The notes: generated by a model from the letters alone, not told the origin. 64,000 bases of DNA from Isoetes taiwanensis (GCA_021234155.1 JAJEKV010000104.1:434001-498000); one strand, 5' to 3'. Counted from the stretch's first letter, positions 1 through 10,611 are shown. Program-made: numbers and translations.

Positions 1-416
1 GATATTTTCTTTTGTTAGAGAAGGTCAGACAATTACCTAAATTAGTTCCCCTCTTCTATGTTGATGGGGTTATTAGTTGATCCTTTTTAGCACTTGCTAG
101 TTTCCTTTCAAAGACTTTTTTGTCCCATAGCAACCGACTCTTAGATTGCCATAAACTATTAGAATGCCATTGCAGAAACTTGGCAGAGACTACCCTTCCC
201 TTGTGGGTTCTGTTTGCAGGACTGAATTGAACTTGAACCCCATAAAATCGAAAAGCTTTCCCTGTAACAAAAGACAGTTACAATAACCACATGAGATCTG
301 CAAAATGTTCTATTTGCATTTGTTGGCACAGAAAAGAGTGCAAACATGCTGTTCCTGTGAGATATTATCAAAATCGTGAAGGCAGGAATCAAAGTAGTTA
401 AGATATCAAGAATCAC
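1..416. other. AT-rich stretch without recognised gene
   Basis: No coding or structural feature was recognised here. Similarity to the 6.8-kb region stops at the boundary of the inverted repeat arm that begins at about 417. Confidence 0.5.
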
Positions 417-599
417 CTGATCTTTCAGCAGTGCATGGCGAGATCCAAAGCCTACTCGAACTGCTGCTTCATCGAGAACTACAACCAAAATTTGCGAATT
501 GGGGACCGAAGTTTTTTCAGGCGATGACATGGCATACACATTCAGATAATGAATCATTAGACAACGTCGCGATTCGCCAAGACAGGCAGCTTCGCGTAA

Positions 600-905
600 C
601 CTCCCGAGGAGTCATATAGGGCGCAGAAAGAAATATACATGCACGCTGCCCAGGAATAGCATTTCTAAACTTGTTCAGATTTTGATTCCTAAAATGATAA
701 ATGCAAGTCAATATGTCAGAAAACACTCAATAGAACTTCCAAAGGTTACCGCATCAAATCTTATGTAGAATTACCGATCTTCCTTGAACCTCCCCATGAT
801 AATTGACAAAAGAGGGATGTTATTCTCCTGCAGATAATGATCAACAAAGACGACATGAACCTCATCAGATTAAAAGACCATCACACTCTCCTTGGCAATG
901 AGTGG
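600..905 (-). pseudogene. DEAD-box RNA helicase fragment, left copy (broken)
   Basis: This is the left-arm copy of the helicase fragment at 6380-6640. Read on the minus strand it keeps the stretch that encodes the start of helicase motif IV and the YHGEV region, but it has several extra bases. These put a stop right after MVF and shift the frame twice before the splice donor at about 776. The exon that follows the intron (NLNKFR-like) is also present. It is more decayed than the right copy, so it cannot encode a helicase domain. Family assignment comes from the better right copy. Confidence 0.6.
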
Positions 906-1204
906 CTCAAGGTACAAGTCTAGGGCCTTCCAACAGCATACAATGCTTATGAGGGTTAAACTTGGCCTTGAATTGGCAGGCCGATTTGCCCTGGACAATT
1001 TTCATTGAATTGGGAGGTTGATTCTTGGCGAAACCCTACTTGCATGTGTAAGCAGCGCTAAATGATCCATCCGCTATCTGCGAACAGAGCATATTCGCCA
1101 GAGCAAATCTATATAACCCGGCAAGGGCTAATCCGGCTGCACTGCGTTCTTCTAAATCTCTGTATCTATTTTTAGCACAATTTCTAATTTTCATGGCCGT
1201 AGGA

Positions 1205-1327
1205 TGAATAAAATAGGATCTAATGGTAGAACATGATACCAACAAAGATTTTGATGATGTGGAGGTGAATAAAATAGGGATCTAATGGTAGAACATGATG
1301 CCAACAAAATTTTGATGATGTGGAGGT
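1205..1327. repeat. Two-unit 61-62 bp tandem duplication
   Basis: The unit beginning TGAATAAAATAGG and ending GATGATGTGGAGG occurs twice back to back (1205-1265 and 1266-1327) with three or four differences. The right arm of the inverted repeat has only one unit, so the duplication arose after the arms separated. Confidence 0.85.
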
Positions 1328-1818
1328 GACACGTGGATAGGCTAGAATTTGAGGAAAGGTTGTAGGCCCGGTAGGGCTGGTGTGCTAAAAATCTATTTTT
1401 GGATTGAGATATTTACCCATGAGCATCTCGAACATTCTACAACACTCTCTTTTGGTTAGAGCACACTTTTTGCAATATGTTTCTGGCCTGGATACATAAC
1501 TGCCGGAGCCGGAGCTTCAAACCGACACTGTCACGAAGAAATAACGGCCTGAGGAGGTCGGAATCAGGACCAGAAGGGCCGATTTGCTGGCCAGGGACCT
1601 CTGCGAGGTTTGAAGAAGGAGAATCGATGGCATGCTATGCAGCCCACATTTCGGCCGTTCGATCGGTGAGCTATCAGGACATCATTCCTTTTTTTAATAA
1701 TTTTCAGTTATTTCTTAAGTACACGTGTCGTGCTCATGGTTTTTCCTGGGGCAAAAATATTAGCCTCAAACAAAAAATGAGACTGCCTTATATATGTATT
1801 GATAAGGCGAAAAAAAAA

Positions 1819-1960
1819 GTGAAATATTCTATGCTCAAAGAAAGACTACATTGTAATCAACATTAACTGAACACATTGTAATCAACATTAAGCTGCAAAA
1901 AAAAAACATAAAGTATTTCTTATTAATATTTATGATTTTTCCTAATCAAACATGTACAGC
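1819..1960. repeat. Dispersed repeat, copy 1 of 3
   Basis: The block starts with GTGAAATATTCTATGCTCAA and ends near CCTAATCAAACATGTA. It contains a short internal repeat of ACATTGTAATCAACATTAA. Direct copies lie at 2637-2790 and 9198-9335. The family is not identified. Confidence 0.75.
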
Positions 1961-2636
1961 CATGGCAGGAAATGAAGCAAGTAATAACCATTCACAATAA
2001 CCGGTAAGCAAGGTCTAAATATTTTTTATAGCAAAATGGCATTGTACAGATTTGATAAATGATCACCTTAAATAGCATGCAGATAAAATGTCGACGTCCT
2101 TAGAGCAATTTTCCTTGGGCTTCTCTGCCTTGCAAAAACCACAAGGCCAATAATGTGTAAAAATCTCATTCGCAGTAGCTTTCTCAAACAAAGATCTTAA
2201 CGTTTTTTTGTACAAATTTGGTAAATCATCACCTGGAATAGCACGCAGATAAGTTCCAAGATATCTATGCTAATGGCTCTCCTTGGACTTCTCTGCCTTG
2301 CAAAAGCAAGGGCAACAATATGTAAAAATGGCAGTCACAACAAAATGGCACTGTACAACCCTGCAAATCATACACTGGCAGAGTCTTGGTACATCATGAC
2401 GATGAGACAGCCTATCCAAATACACAGTCAATACAGAACAAAACTCTCGGGCTACAGGGAGACAATGTGGCAAAATCGGATCAAATAAATATAAAAACAA
2501 TGGAGATGGGCATTGCAGGGATCAAGAAAATCAGAAAATCGCGCACCAATTCGCCATAGCCTCCTTCGAGATCCACATTGGCTGGTCAGCAACATAATTG
2601 ACCCAAGAAGTGAGATTTTTAGGGGCAACCCAAAAA

Positions 2637-2790
2637 GTGAGATATTCTATGCTCAAAGAAAGACTACATTGTAATCAACATTAACTGAAGACATTGTAAT
2701 CAACATTAACTGAAGACATTGTAATCAACATTGAGTCGCTAAAAAAAACATAAGGTATTTCTTATAAATATTTATGATTTTTTCTAATCA
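2637..2790. repeat. Dispersed repeat, copy 2 of 3
   Basis: Same block as 1819-1960, with one extra internal unit of ACATTGTAATCAACATTAACT (three rather than two). The unit-number change suggests replication slippage in this family. Confidence 0.75.
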
Positions 2791-3420
2791 AACATATGAC
2801 TACATTGTAATCAACATCCCATCTCTATAATATAGTGCATGTTCTCTTGATTTGAAGGCCTTTATTGAAAATCATGTATAGAAACATTGTGCTTGAGTGA
2901 TGCATAGACGCCTAACAGAATATACTCTGCCGACCCCTACAAAAAGCTCCTACAGCTCTTCGATGGCTATCCGTTGTATGGGCCACATCTGACTCGTGTC
3001 TGGGATGGCCAGACAATTGAGTAGAGGACATGAAGGTGTCATTCCATCCTTTCCTCTAGGGGCACTTACATCAATAGAAGCAAAATACACATAATGAGGA
3101 CTAACATCATAACATAATTGAACTACGTCGAAGGGTAGCAATGATCTATCCAATTGTAACATTGATAAACACATCATCTAACACATGCTAACATCATATG
3201 GAGACCCCTACCTGGCTCAGACTCGAATGAAAGTTGATTGATAGTAAGGGCCTCCAGATAATTCAGACTGAGTTATCACAATGACGGCCTGGCAACAAAT
3301 CTTGGCTAGAATTGATCGTTCCATCTACCCCTCATGTGCACACTTTGCAGTATGTGGTGATTGTAGCCTACTGGAGACACAATCTCAGGGCATCACCAGA
3401 TGAGACTGATCCGTGTTTCA

Positions 3421-3872
3421 TCTCCTCGGTCCGATGGGGCAAGAGAGGGACAAGTCCCGCCTCGAAGCACAATGGTTCCGTGGGCAACTAGAGGAGCATG
3501 AAGACACACACATCCTTAACCAACTGAACTCTCCCATGCATGAGTATGGCTAACACCTAAACTCTACGAGTCAGGGCTGCATCTCAACCTAAGGAGTGAC
3601 AGACCCATACTCGGCCCACACAAAGTGAGTCTAGCATGCTATGAAGACTCTGGTAACCAGCTCAGAAGGATCCTCCCTCAACTTCTCCATAGTCCTCGTC
3701 GCCTGATGACCCCATAGCTTCCACAGCCCGATGGGTTCTATGCACATGCCGAAATAATAACGGGAATTATTGGGTCTAACTATCAGCGTCATCTAATAAT
3801 GGACTATTTGGTCTCCATCCCCTTCCCACATATATAAGAGGTGCAATCATGAGGTCAACCAACATCGTATAT
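3421..3872 (+). repeat. LTR-like direct repeat, first copy
   Basis: About 450 bp beginning TCTCCTCGGTCCGATG and ending CAACATCGTATAT, repeated in the same orientation at 4612-5040 with about 95 percent identity by eye, except for a deletion of about 45 bp in the second copy. A TATATAAG box at 3831-3838 lies about 35 bp from the end of the repeat, the arrangement of an LTR promoter. No primer site or purine tract was identified, and only 740 bp separate the copies, so this could be a decayed TRIM-like element or a simple duplication. Confidence 0.6.
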
Positions 3873-4449
3873 AGCACAATAACAGGGGTTGCATTCTCTA
3901 CATTTAGGTGAGCTCATTGCGAGGTATCATTGATGCTACATAGGCTATAGGCTATTGCTAATTAAAAAATATGATCCTTTGCAGGAAGCAAGTAACCTGG
4001 AGGCCTTTTATTGCTACTATATAGTGAAGCCCATATATCAAACCTTTCTTTGCTATTAAATATAGTGAAGCCCATATATCCCAATATATTCCAGTTAAAT
4101 TGTTTCCCAATTGTAACGTAAAGCTTTACTATCACATCAGATCATGGCATTACAATGGTAATGCATCATTTCCTTATAACAACTCCAATTGGTTATTTGT
4201 GTTACTAAGAATTACTACGTTGTAATATATGCCCTTGTAACAGCTGAGAATGCAGAAATGATGTTTTTGTTTTGAAGGCAGATGTTGGTTTTGTTTTTCA
4301 TTTCCATCCGCATGTGCAAAGGCTTGATTATTCCCTACAACATAAGTAGCCAAATAAATATATAAGACCATCTCGGGGTCAACTCGAGCTTCTTAGTAAT
4401 TAATATTTAGGCCCTTAAAGTTTATTTATACTTGCTTTTGTTTTGTTAC
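3873..4449. other. Interval between LTR-like copies
   Basis: Short internal duplications only: TATAGTGAAGCCCATATATC occurs twice near 4020 and 4060. No coding sequence recognised. Confidence 0.4.
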
Positions 4450-4600
4450 GACCTGAAGGGCCCAATTCTTTTTTTGATATAACTACCATTCATATTAACA
4501 AACACAAACCATTACATCCAACACTTTTAAATTAAAATCCCCATGAAATCCCTTTTCGTTTGGGTGCATATTCACATGGGGGTTACTCCGTGCAGCGAGA
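4450..4600. mobile_element. Fragment of the foldback element seen at 57.1-57.7 kb
   Basis: The run ACCTGAAGGGCCCAATTC, then CACAAACCATTACATCCAAC, TTAAATTAAAATCCCC and GGGTGCATATTCACATGGGG matches one arm of the foldback element at 57118-57330. Only one arm is present here and it joins directly to the second LTR-like copy at 4612. Confidence 0.65.
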
Positions 4601-4611
4601 GGGGGTAAAGG

Positions 4612-5040
4612 TCTCCTCGGTCCGATGAGGCAAGAGAGGGACAAGTCCCTTATCGAACGAAGCACAATGGTTCCGTGGGCAACTAGAGGAGCATGAAGAC
4701 ACACACATCCTTAACCAACTGAACTCTCCCATGCATGAGTATAGCTAACACCTCAACTCTATGAGTCAGGGCGGCATCTCAACCTAAGGAGTGTCAGACC
4801 CATACTCGGCCCACATAAAGTGAGTCTAGTCTTCTCCCTGAACTTCTCCATAGTCCTCGTCGCCTGATGCTCAATCACCCCATAGCTTCCACATCCCGAT
4901 GGGTTCTATGCACATGCCGAAATAATAACGGGAATTATTGGGTCTAACTATAAGCGTCATCTAATAATGGACTATTTGGTCTCTACCCCCTTCCCACATA
5001 TACAAGAGGTGCAATCATGAGATCAACCAACATCGTATAT
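4612..5040 (+). repeat. LTR-like direct repeat, second copy
   Basis: Second copy of 3421-3872. It lacks the segment around GCATGCTATGAAGACTCTGG and has a short insertion (GCTCAATC). In this copy the TATATAAG box reads TATACAAG, so its promoter motif is damaged. Confidence 0.6.
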
Positions 5041-5669
5041 CAACGTAACTCGATAAATAATAAGAATGTCAATTCGTCCTAATCACATGCATCTACTTAC
5101 AGTTAGGGTTCATTGATTAGAGTTCATGATCCGAATTGTAGGTTCTAGAATGGCTCTACTAGAGATACCACTTCCAAGTGAACTATCTACTTATTTACTC
5201 GAAATACCTATTCTTGAGGTATTGCCTCTGGCTCCTGGCATCTTCATCTCTTGCAAGTAGTTTGGGGTAGATGCACTCCAAGCCAATGTTGCACACTCTT
5301 CTATGGCTGCTATTGCACGTTGCTCGTTCGAAGACGATCCTCGAATTGGAAGTATTAGTGTGATTCAAGATAGCTAACAAAGGTGAGCTAGGTATACGGG
5401 TTGGCCTATCTTGCCTCACTTGGCACCAACGGGATGCATTCACATGGTATGGCACCTAGAGGATGAGTCCATGTGGAAAATAGGCTTTCATACCTTAAGG
5501 TAGCTAAGTTATATTAATAATTTGGCCTTTCCCACGCTAGGTACAGCCTATCTCGGCAAGTATAAGTCTATATTGCGAGACTTGTACAATGATTTGGCCA
5601 TAGAGTATACATATATATATAGAATATCATATAATCTAGGCCATAGATAGTATAGATACCATAGAGATC
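5041..5669. other. Interval without recognised gene
   Basis: No recognised coding region. An AT-rich run of alternating ATATAT sits near 5610. Confidence 0.4.
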
Positions 5670-5768
5670 AATAGATAGATAGATAGATAGTATTTTTATG
5701 TCATGCCACATTGGCAGCATCCATGAGGACATATGAAGGGTAATTGCTAACCCAATGGACTAGCCACT
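5670..5768 (-). mobile_element. tRNA-like SINE, copy S1
   Basis: On the minus strand the sequence reads from a box-A-like GTGGCTAGTCCATTGG through a body ending GCATGACATAAAAATA to a (CTAT)n tail (plus-strand 5670-5690). Related copies lie at 36836-36970 and, split by a Copia element, at 30412-30455 plus 36406-36445. The 36.9-kb copy has about 30 additional bases including GTTCAAGTC, which fits a box B; this copy has lost them. The SINE call rests on the A/B box order, short length and simple tail. Confidence 0.55.
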
Positions 5769-5845
5769 ATCTAGAATATTCTAGATGCCCTGGGTAGATG
5801 TTCATGGGTAGGCGGCCCACTCTAAAGATAGAACTTTTTTTAAAC

Positions 5846-6868
5846 ATATTGCAAAAAGTGTGCTCTAACCAAAAGAGAGTGTTGTAGAATGTTCGAGATG
5901 CTCATGGGTAAATATCTCAATCCAAAAATAGATTATTAGCACACCAGCCCTACCGGGCCTACAACCTTTCCTCAAATTCTAGCCTATCCACGTGTCACCT
6001 CCACATCATCAAAATCTTTGTTGGCATCATGTTCTACCATTAGATCCCTATTTTATTCATCCTACGACCATGAAAATGAGAAATTGTGCTAAAAATAGAT
6101 ACAGAGATTTAGAAGAACGTCTGTATTTCTTCCTCTTTCCGAAGAGTGCAGCCGGATTAGCCCTTGCCGGGCTATATAGATTTGCTCTGGCGAATATGCT
6201 CTGGTCGCAGATAGCGGATGGATCATTTAGCGCTGCTTACACATGCAAGTAGGGTTTCGCCAAGAATCGACCTCCCAATTCAATGAAAATTGTCCAGGGC
6301 AAATCGGCCTGCCAATTCAAGGCCAAGTTTAACCCTTATAAGCATTGTATGCTGTTGGAAGGCCCCAAACTTGCACCTTGAGCCACTCATTGCCAAGGAG
6401 AGTGTGATGGTCTTTTGTAATACAGTAGGTTCATGTCGTGCTGTTGATCATTATCTGCAGGAGAATAACATCCCTACTGTCAATTATCATGGGGAGGTTC
6501 CAGCAGAAGATCGGTAATTCTACATAAGATTTGATGCGGTAACCTTTGGAAGTTCTATTGAGTGTTTTCTGACATATTGACTTGCATTTATCATTTTAGG
6601 AATCAAAATCTGAACAAGTTTAGAAATGCTATTCCTGGGCAGCGTGCATGTATATTTCTTTCTGCGCCCTATATGACTCCTCAGGAGGTTCTGCAACTGC
6701 CTGTCTTGGCGAATGCGACGTTGTCTAATGATTCATTATCTGAATGTCTATGCCATGTCATCACTTGAAAAAACTTCGGTCCCCAATTCGCAAATTTCGG
6801 TTGTAGTTCTCGATGAAGCAGCAGTTCCAGTAGGCTTTGGATCTCGCCATGCATTGCTGAAAGATCAG
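5846..6868 (+). repeat. Right arm of the 1-kb inverted repeat
   Basis: Reverse-complement partner of 417-1483. It is the better preserved arm: the helicase exon can be read without stops, and the tandem duplication of the left arm is absent. Its outer part (5846-5990) belongs to a mosaic repeat also seen around 36490-37180. Confidence 0.8.
6380..6640 (+). pseudogene. DEAD-box RNA helicase fragment, right copy
   Basis: An exon reads [24 protein letters not shown] and [11 protein letters not shown], ending at a GTAATT splice donor at about 6516. This is the start of the second RecA-like domain (motif IV, VFCNT) of plant ATP-dependent DEAD-box helicases of the RH22/RH39 type, where NYHGEVPAE is characteristic. 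After an 80-base intron a second exon resumes with NQNLNKFRNA, as in the family (VENLNKF). The expected CTDLAARG motif V does not follow. The reading instead runs into unrelated sequence (GQRACIFLSAPYMTP). Upstream domains (Q motif, Walker A, DEAD) are absent, so this is a relic without function. Confidence 0.75.
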
Positions 6869-6879
6869 GTGACTTCGGA

Positions 6880-7490
6880 TCAGGTGATCTCCGGAGGCGA
6901 CTTCTCCACCAGCGTAGTGTAGGGCGGGGCCCCTGACTCATCCCGTCGAACCTCGTGCCTTGCCTCCTGTGGAGCCCCTGGCAAGGGGACGGGCCTGTAC
7001 TCGGGGAGCGAACCTGCAAAGACCTGGAGGGCGGGAAACATTCTCCGGATCTTGGCCCCATTCAACAATCTGAGGGGAAACCGAAAGTACCAATCACCGC
7101 TCTTAACCGTCACTGCAGGAGGCAATGGGCTATCCACGGGTAACGCAACGCAAATCTTCGGCTCCCGAACTATGGAGTGAGAAATATGCCCTCCGAGCCC
7201 ATTGGCAATCGCTATCATGAATTCCGGCAGGAGCATATATGCCGGGAGGTCCACCACCTGAAACCAGCAGGGGATCTTCAAGGCCGACAGAGACCGAGTA
7301 CTCACACGAGGTCAACCCCCCTCGCCACAATCCTCTCCACCACCGTGGGCGCATCGAACATGAGGAGGAAGAAATTGTTCCCCAGGAACTTCACGGACTG
7401 AAATGACGAGATTCCCAGCCGCTTAAAGTGAGCTTGCAGCCACCCACCGACTCTCCTTATGTCCAACACTCCCGTGTAATACACCAACAC
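6880..7490 (-). pseudogene. DUF4283-like retroelement protein fragment
   Basis: Two minus-strand frames (7490-7302 and 7305-6880) join by a frameshift near 7303. They read YTGVLDIRRVGGWLQAHFKR, SVKFLGNNFFLLMF, then WFQVVDLPAYMLLPEF and IAIANGLGGHI. The order, a FFLLMF strand followed by a W..V.DLP segment and an I.N.LG motif, is that of the DUF4283 domain found in plant non-LTR retrotransposon ORF1 proteins. The stretch is clearly GC-richer than its surroundings, which fits an inserted element. No CCHC knuckle is visible. It is a fragment. Confidence 0.5.
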
Positions 7491-7583
7491 CGCGCACGAA
7501 ACTAGATTGTAAATAGATTTGAGGTGCTGCTGGTGGTCTACCTCGACGACATTAGCAGGAGGACCAGTGGAGCTTCACCTGGA

Positions 7584-7749
7584 ACATTGTGTGATGGCAT
7601 TGTTGAGTTATCATTGGACGTATATATTTTATTCTGCCGATCAAAATTGTTTAATGCAGTTGTGGCACATTGTGTGATGGCATTGTTGAGTTATCATTGG
7701 ACGTATATATTTTATTCTGCCGATCAAAATTGTTTAATGCAGTTGTGGC
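7584..7749. repeat. Two-unit 83-bp tandem duplication
   Basis: The unit ACATTGTGTGATGGCATTG..TTTAATGCAGTTGTGGC occurs at 7584-7666 and 7667-7749 with no differences seen by eye, so it is recent. Confidence 0.9.
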
Positions 7750-8925
7750 GTGGTTTCAGCTTGTTCATCATGGAGACCCAGATCAACAAGTTGCATGAGG
7801 TACTAAAGTTCTCTGTGAATACTACATGCCCTCAGTGCTACATGGACATACAATTGCCACGAGTATACACTGTCTTATGCCTTTTTTTTGTCTCTGAACA
7901 CAACTATGGGCATAAGATAAAAACCATACTCAGTCGAATCACTTCAACCAAGCTAAGAGGTGAAACAACTTGAGCCCACAATGCAGCTAACTTAAATTGT
8001 TCGTGAACAAAGAACAACCATACTAGGGAACTTAAATGCTTGCACGAGCACCTGCTCTTCCAAGGACATACCAATCCATTACTTTTGCCAGCACCATGAA
8101 AAACATCCTTGAATTACACAAGGGGATGAGCATATGTTCTGTTCCAATGTTTCTTGTTCCATGAAAGACATTGAACATGAGCTTTAGAAGCTTTGTAAGA
8201 CAAAGGTAGCCAAGTGCAATCAGTACTCGAATATTGTAGTACAAGGAACATCGTGCTTATGTTCAACTCTTTTAAACAACACAAAGAAAATCATATAGAA
8301 CAAAGAACATAAATCATAAAAAGTTGTTACCTACAATTTTAAACCTTGACAAGAATTTTATAAACAAATTATTTCTTAAACGCTCAAAAGTTATCCTCGA
8401 AGAAATGCGGATTAACTTTCTAAAGCTCCTCCCATCAAAATTGGATACTTCACAAGCAAAATCCAATAGTGAGGTTGGAGCTGCAGTAGCTGATATACAA
8501 TCTGTCAATGATGTAGTGGTTTTGTGAAATGAATTTTGCATGTTGTATTATTCATATCTTTTGCTGTCCTTTTATAACATATTTGTCTCACGCAACTATG
8601 AGAACATTATACTTTTTTGCATGAATATGCTTGTAATGTGCTAAAAATAATTGTCGGACTCAGGTGTTCATGTAAGACATCCTACTGTATATGATTAAAA
8701 AATGCCTAACCTACAGCCTTTCTCGCAATTAAAGCATATCTGTTTGCACCTCCACTTCACCGAAATCTAAGATGCAACACCTCAGCAAAATCCGAGGTGG
8801 TATAGTAGAAGCTGTAAGATTTTCAGTTTTAAAATTCAATGGTAGTCTGACACCAGACCTAAATAAAAACCAAACAAATCTCACCTTGCTAAAGCCTTCT
8901 GGTGTGCTTTTTGCTAGTTTTTTAA
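7750..8925. other. Interval without recognised gene
   Basis: AT-rich sequence with short frames on both strands, none matching a known family by eye. Confidence 0.4.
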
Positions 8926-9140
8926 ACTGTTGCATAGAGGTTGCTTTAAGTGAATCAACTGTTAAATTCTAGAGTGTTCAAGATGCCAAAATAAAGTGTC
9001 GTAGAGCACTATTTAATGCCAGAGAAGGGGGAAAACATAGTAAATAGGGAAGTGAGAACTTGCGCCGCAAGAACATAAATTGGAACATACACCATAGGTA
9101 GGAACATATTATAATTAGAACATACACCATAGGATATGCT
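8926..9140. repeat. Dispersed 210-bp repeat (copy 1; partner at 37138-37350)
   Basis: From TTGCTTTAAGTGAAT to CATACACCATAGGATATGC this matches 37138-37350 in the same orientation at over 90 percent by eye. It includes the block GTAAATAGGGAAGTGAGAAC and a doubled AGAACATACACCATAG motif. Family unknown. Confidence 0.8.
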
Positions 9141-9197
9141 AAGTTTCTTGTATGTATATATGCACATTATCCGGACTATAAGGCCAAAAAAAAAGAG

Positions 9198-9335
9198 AGT
9201 GAAATATTCTATGCTCAAAGAAAGACTACATTGCAAGCAACATTAACTGAAGACATTGTAATCAACATTAAGTTGCTAAAAGAACATAAGGTATTTCTTA
9301 TTAATATTTATGATTTTCTAATCAAACATCTGCCT
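9198..9335. repeat. Dispersed repeat, copy 3 of 3
   Basis: Third copy of the block at 1819-1960 and 2637-2790, again beginning GTGAAATATTCTATGCTCAA. It lies just downstream of the proline-rich protein gene. Confidence 0.75.
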
Positions 9336-9437
9336 CGAGTCTTTTATACATTTGATGATTTGATGATGCTTCTAGAACGAGAGTAAAAAGGCACTCTCAC
9401 GACTACTGGTCCAGAGAGATGAAAAAAGTTACTCTCA

Positions 9438-9953
9438 CTAATAATTAGGAAGGCAAACGTATTTTAGAGTAGGTGGAGGTGGTGGATGAGGGGTAGGGTT
9501 TGTATGGATTGGGGATGGGGGAGGAGGTGAGGAATGCTTTGGAGGTGGAGGATGCATTACTTTTCGAGAATTCCTTGGAGGCGGAGGTGGAGAGGAAGGC
9601 GGAGGCGAGGAATGTCTTGGAGGTGGTGGATGCTTAGGAGATGGAGGTGATGACGGTGTTTTGTAGACACAAGGTGCAACAAAACCCTTTCCCACGGCCT
9701 TTGAAATGACTTTGACATAGTTGTCAAAGCAACTCTTGTCACATGTATCAGTAGAGGGTATGCATTGGCACCAAACATCTCCACCTTTAAATGCATTAAT
9801 GGTATTCTTACATGCATTCGAAAGCATGCTACTCCCTGCAAGCTCCTGAGAGCAATGGGATATGAAATCATGACATTGTGGCTTTGGAGAATCCGCTCTA
9901 CTAGAAACAACCAAGGCCAATAAGACAAACATACAAGCTGCTCTAAAAACCAT
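9438..9953 (-). CDS. Secreted cysteine-rich, proline-rich (extensin-like) protein
   Basis: A single-exon frame of 171 residues. It opens with a signal peptide (MVFRAACMFVLLALVVSS, then RADS). A domain of about 75 residues with eight cysteines follows (QCHDFISHC, NACKN, VWCQC, TCDKSC, VAPC). The tail of about 70 residues is rich in PPPP, SPPP and HPPPP repeats, ending KYVCLPNY. The tail resembles extensins and hybrid proline-rich cell-wall proteins, so an apoplastic or wall location is likely. The cysteine spacing lacks the CC pair of the classical eight-cysteine (LTP-like) motif, so the N domain is not assigned to a family. I chose the ATG at 9953 because the frame upstream has no other ATG and a TATA box sits 35 bases upstream. 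It has no stop or frameshift and is the best candidate for an intact host gene here. Confidence 0.65.
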   Translation of the reverse strand: MVFRAACMFVLLALVVSSRADSPKPQCHDFISHCSQELAGSSMLSNACKNTINAFKGGDVWCQCIPSTDTCDKSCFDNYVKVISKAVGKGFVAPCVYKTPSSPPSPKHPPPPRHSSPPPSSPPPPPRNSRKVMHPPPPKHSSPPPPSPIHTNPTPHPPPPPTLKYVCLPNY

Positions 9954-9987
9954 TGCTGATCGATGTGGTAGGCATGGGAAGAAAACC

Positions 9988-9995
9988 AATATATA
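9988..9995 (-). promoter_or_regulatory. TATA box of the proline-rich protein gene
   Basis: On the minus strand TATATATT lies 35 bases upstream of the chosen ATG. This implies a very short 5' leader. Confidence 0.4.
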
Positions 9996-10158
9996 CAGAT
10001 GTTAAGTGGGTAAAGGTCTCCAAAGGTAAAAGGCCGTTTGCCTTGTACCCTTTGCTCCAATTGTAAACAGTCAAATCTCGCCCGGAAAAATGTAACCAGG
10101 GTTAAATCCTAGTGTCTAGGGGTTTATCCTAGTGTCCAAACCATCAATTCCAAGAGCT

Positions 10159-10365
10159 ATGGAGGCCGGAGCCCCTTCTCCATCGCCCAAAAATCCTCAA
10201 GCTGCAGCCGAGGAAGCTACCCAACACGCTTTCGCAGTTCTTCACCAGCTCCACTGCTCCATTTCCGCCTTTTCCATGCCCTCCCAACTTCTTGTGCTCG
10301 AACGACTGAATAATCTAGTGAAGGATCTGCAGGCCATGTCTTCTGCAGCTGAAGATTGTACAGTG
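10159..10365 (+). pseudogene. MED10: Mediator subunit 10 gene, 5' part of split exon
   Basis: The frame starts MEAGAPSPSPKNPQ and continues FAVLHQLHCSISAF, QLLVLERLNNLVKDLQ and AEDCTV, the N-terminal half of plant MED10 (NUT2), a middle-module subunit of Mediator that links transcription factors to RNA polymerase II. Coding is broken after GTG at 10365 by the LTR of a retroelement. The reading resumes at 14383 with QVPIEVINL. The two parts together match the full length of the family (about 180 residues) with no other defect seen. With the element in place the frame ends two codons into the LTR. Whether this is the only MED10 copy cannot be told from the window. Confidence 0.85.
10361..10365. 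repeat. Target-site duplication, left (CAGTG)
   Basis: CAGTG before the left LTR pairs with CTGTG at 14378-14382, a 5-bp duplication with one change. Confidence 0.6.
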
Positions 10366-10611
10366 TATTAACAAACAGAAAATACAGCAGCAATTCAGCA
10401 GCAAGAGCTGCGTTTCTATTGATAATAGTCTCGCTTTATACATTTCAAGGTAATACCACAAATAGCAAGCTACCATATCTTCTGCCTTGATTAACGCCTA
10501 AACTGTAGAAAAACTAACAGCGAACATGTAACGGTCAAAAGATCCACCTAAAGCTAACATGTACATGACCATTGTCATATCTTGTCATACTAGCAAACTC
10601 AACTTCCAACA
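10366..10611 (-). repeat. 3' LTR of the gene-capturing element (246 bp)
   Basis: Direct copy of 14132-14377. On the element strand it begins TGTTGGAAGTTGAG and ends TTTGTTAATA. Confidence 0.85.

Larger units (their letters stand above)
417..1483 (-). repeat. Left arm of a 1-kb inverted repeat carrying a helicase gene fragment
   Basis: This arm is the reverse complement of 5846-6868. The match runs from the CTGATCTTTCAGCAGTGCAT block at 417 to the ATTGCAAAAAGTGTGCTC block near 1475. The arms differ by scattered substitutions and small indels. The right arm has about 24 extra bases (6119-6145), and this arm has a 61-bp internal tandem duplication. The 4.4 kb between the arms holds an LTR-like direct repeat and a SINE. 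The arms could be an inverted segmental duplication or the ends of a larger element; no target duplication was found. Confidence 0.8.
1484..3420. other. Gene-free repeat-rich interval
   Basis: No convincing coding sequence. Two copies of a dispersed repeat (1819-1960 and 2637-2790) lie here, and 2041-2130 resembles 2200-2290 (paired lines with GATAAATCATCACC and CTTGGACTTCTCTGCCTTGCAAAA), a second local duplication. Confidence 0.5.

Noticed and set aside
9954-9989. Longer start for the proline-rich protein at 9989
   Set aside because: The codon is TTG and lies at the TATA box; the ATG at 9953 opens directly with a signal peptide.
9557-10060. 167-codon minus frame overlapping the proline-rich gene
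   Set aside because: It is a shadow frame of the low-complexity proline-rich coding sequence.
10132-10158. Longer MED10 start at 10132
   Set aside because: The codon there is GTG; the first ATG in frame is at 10159.
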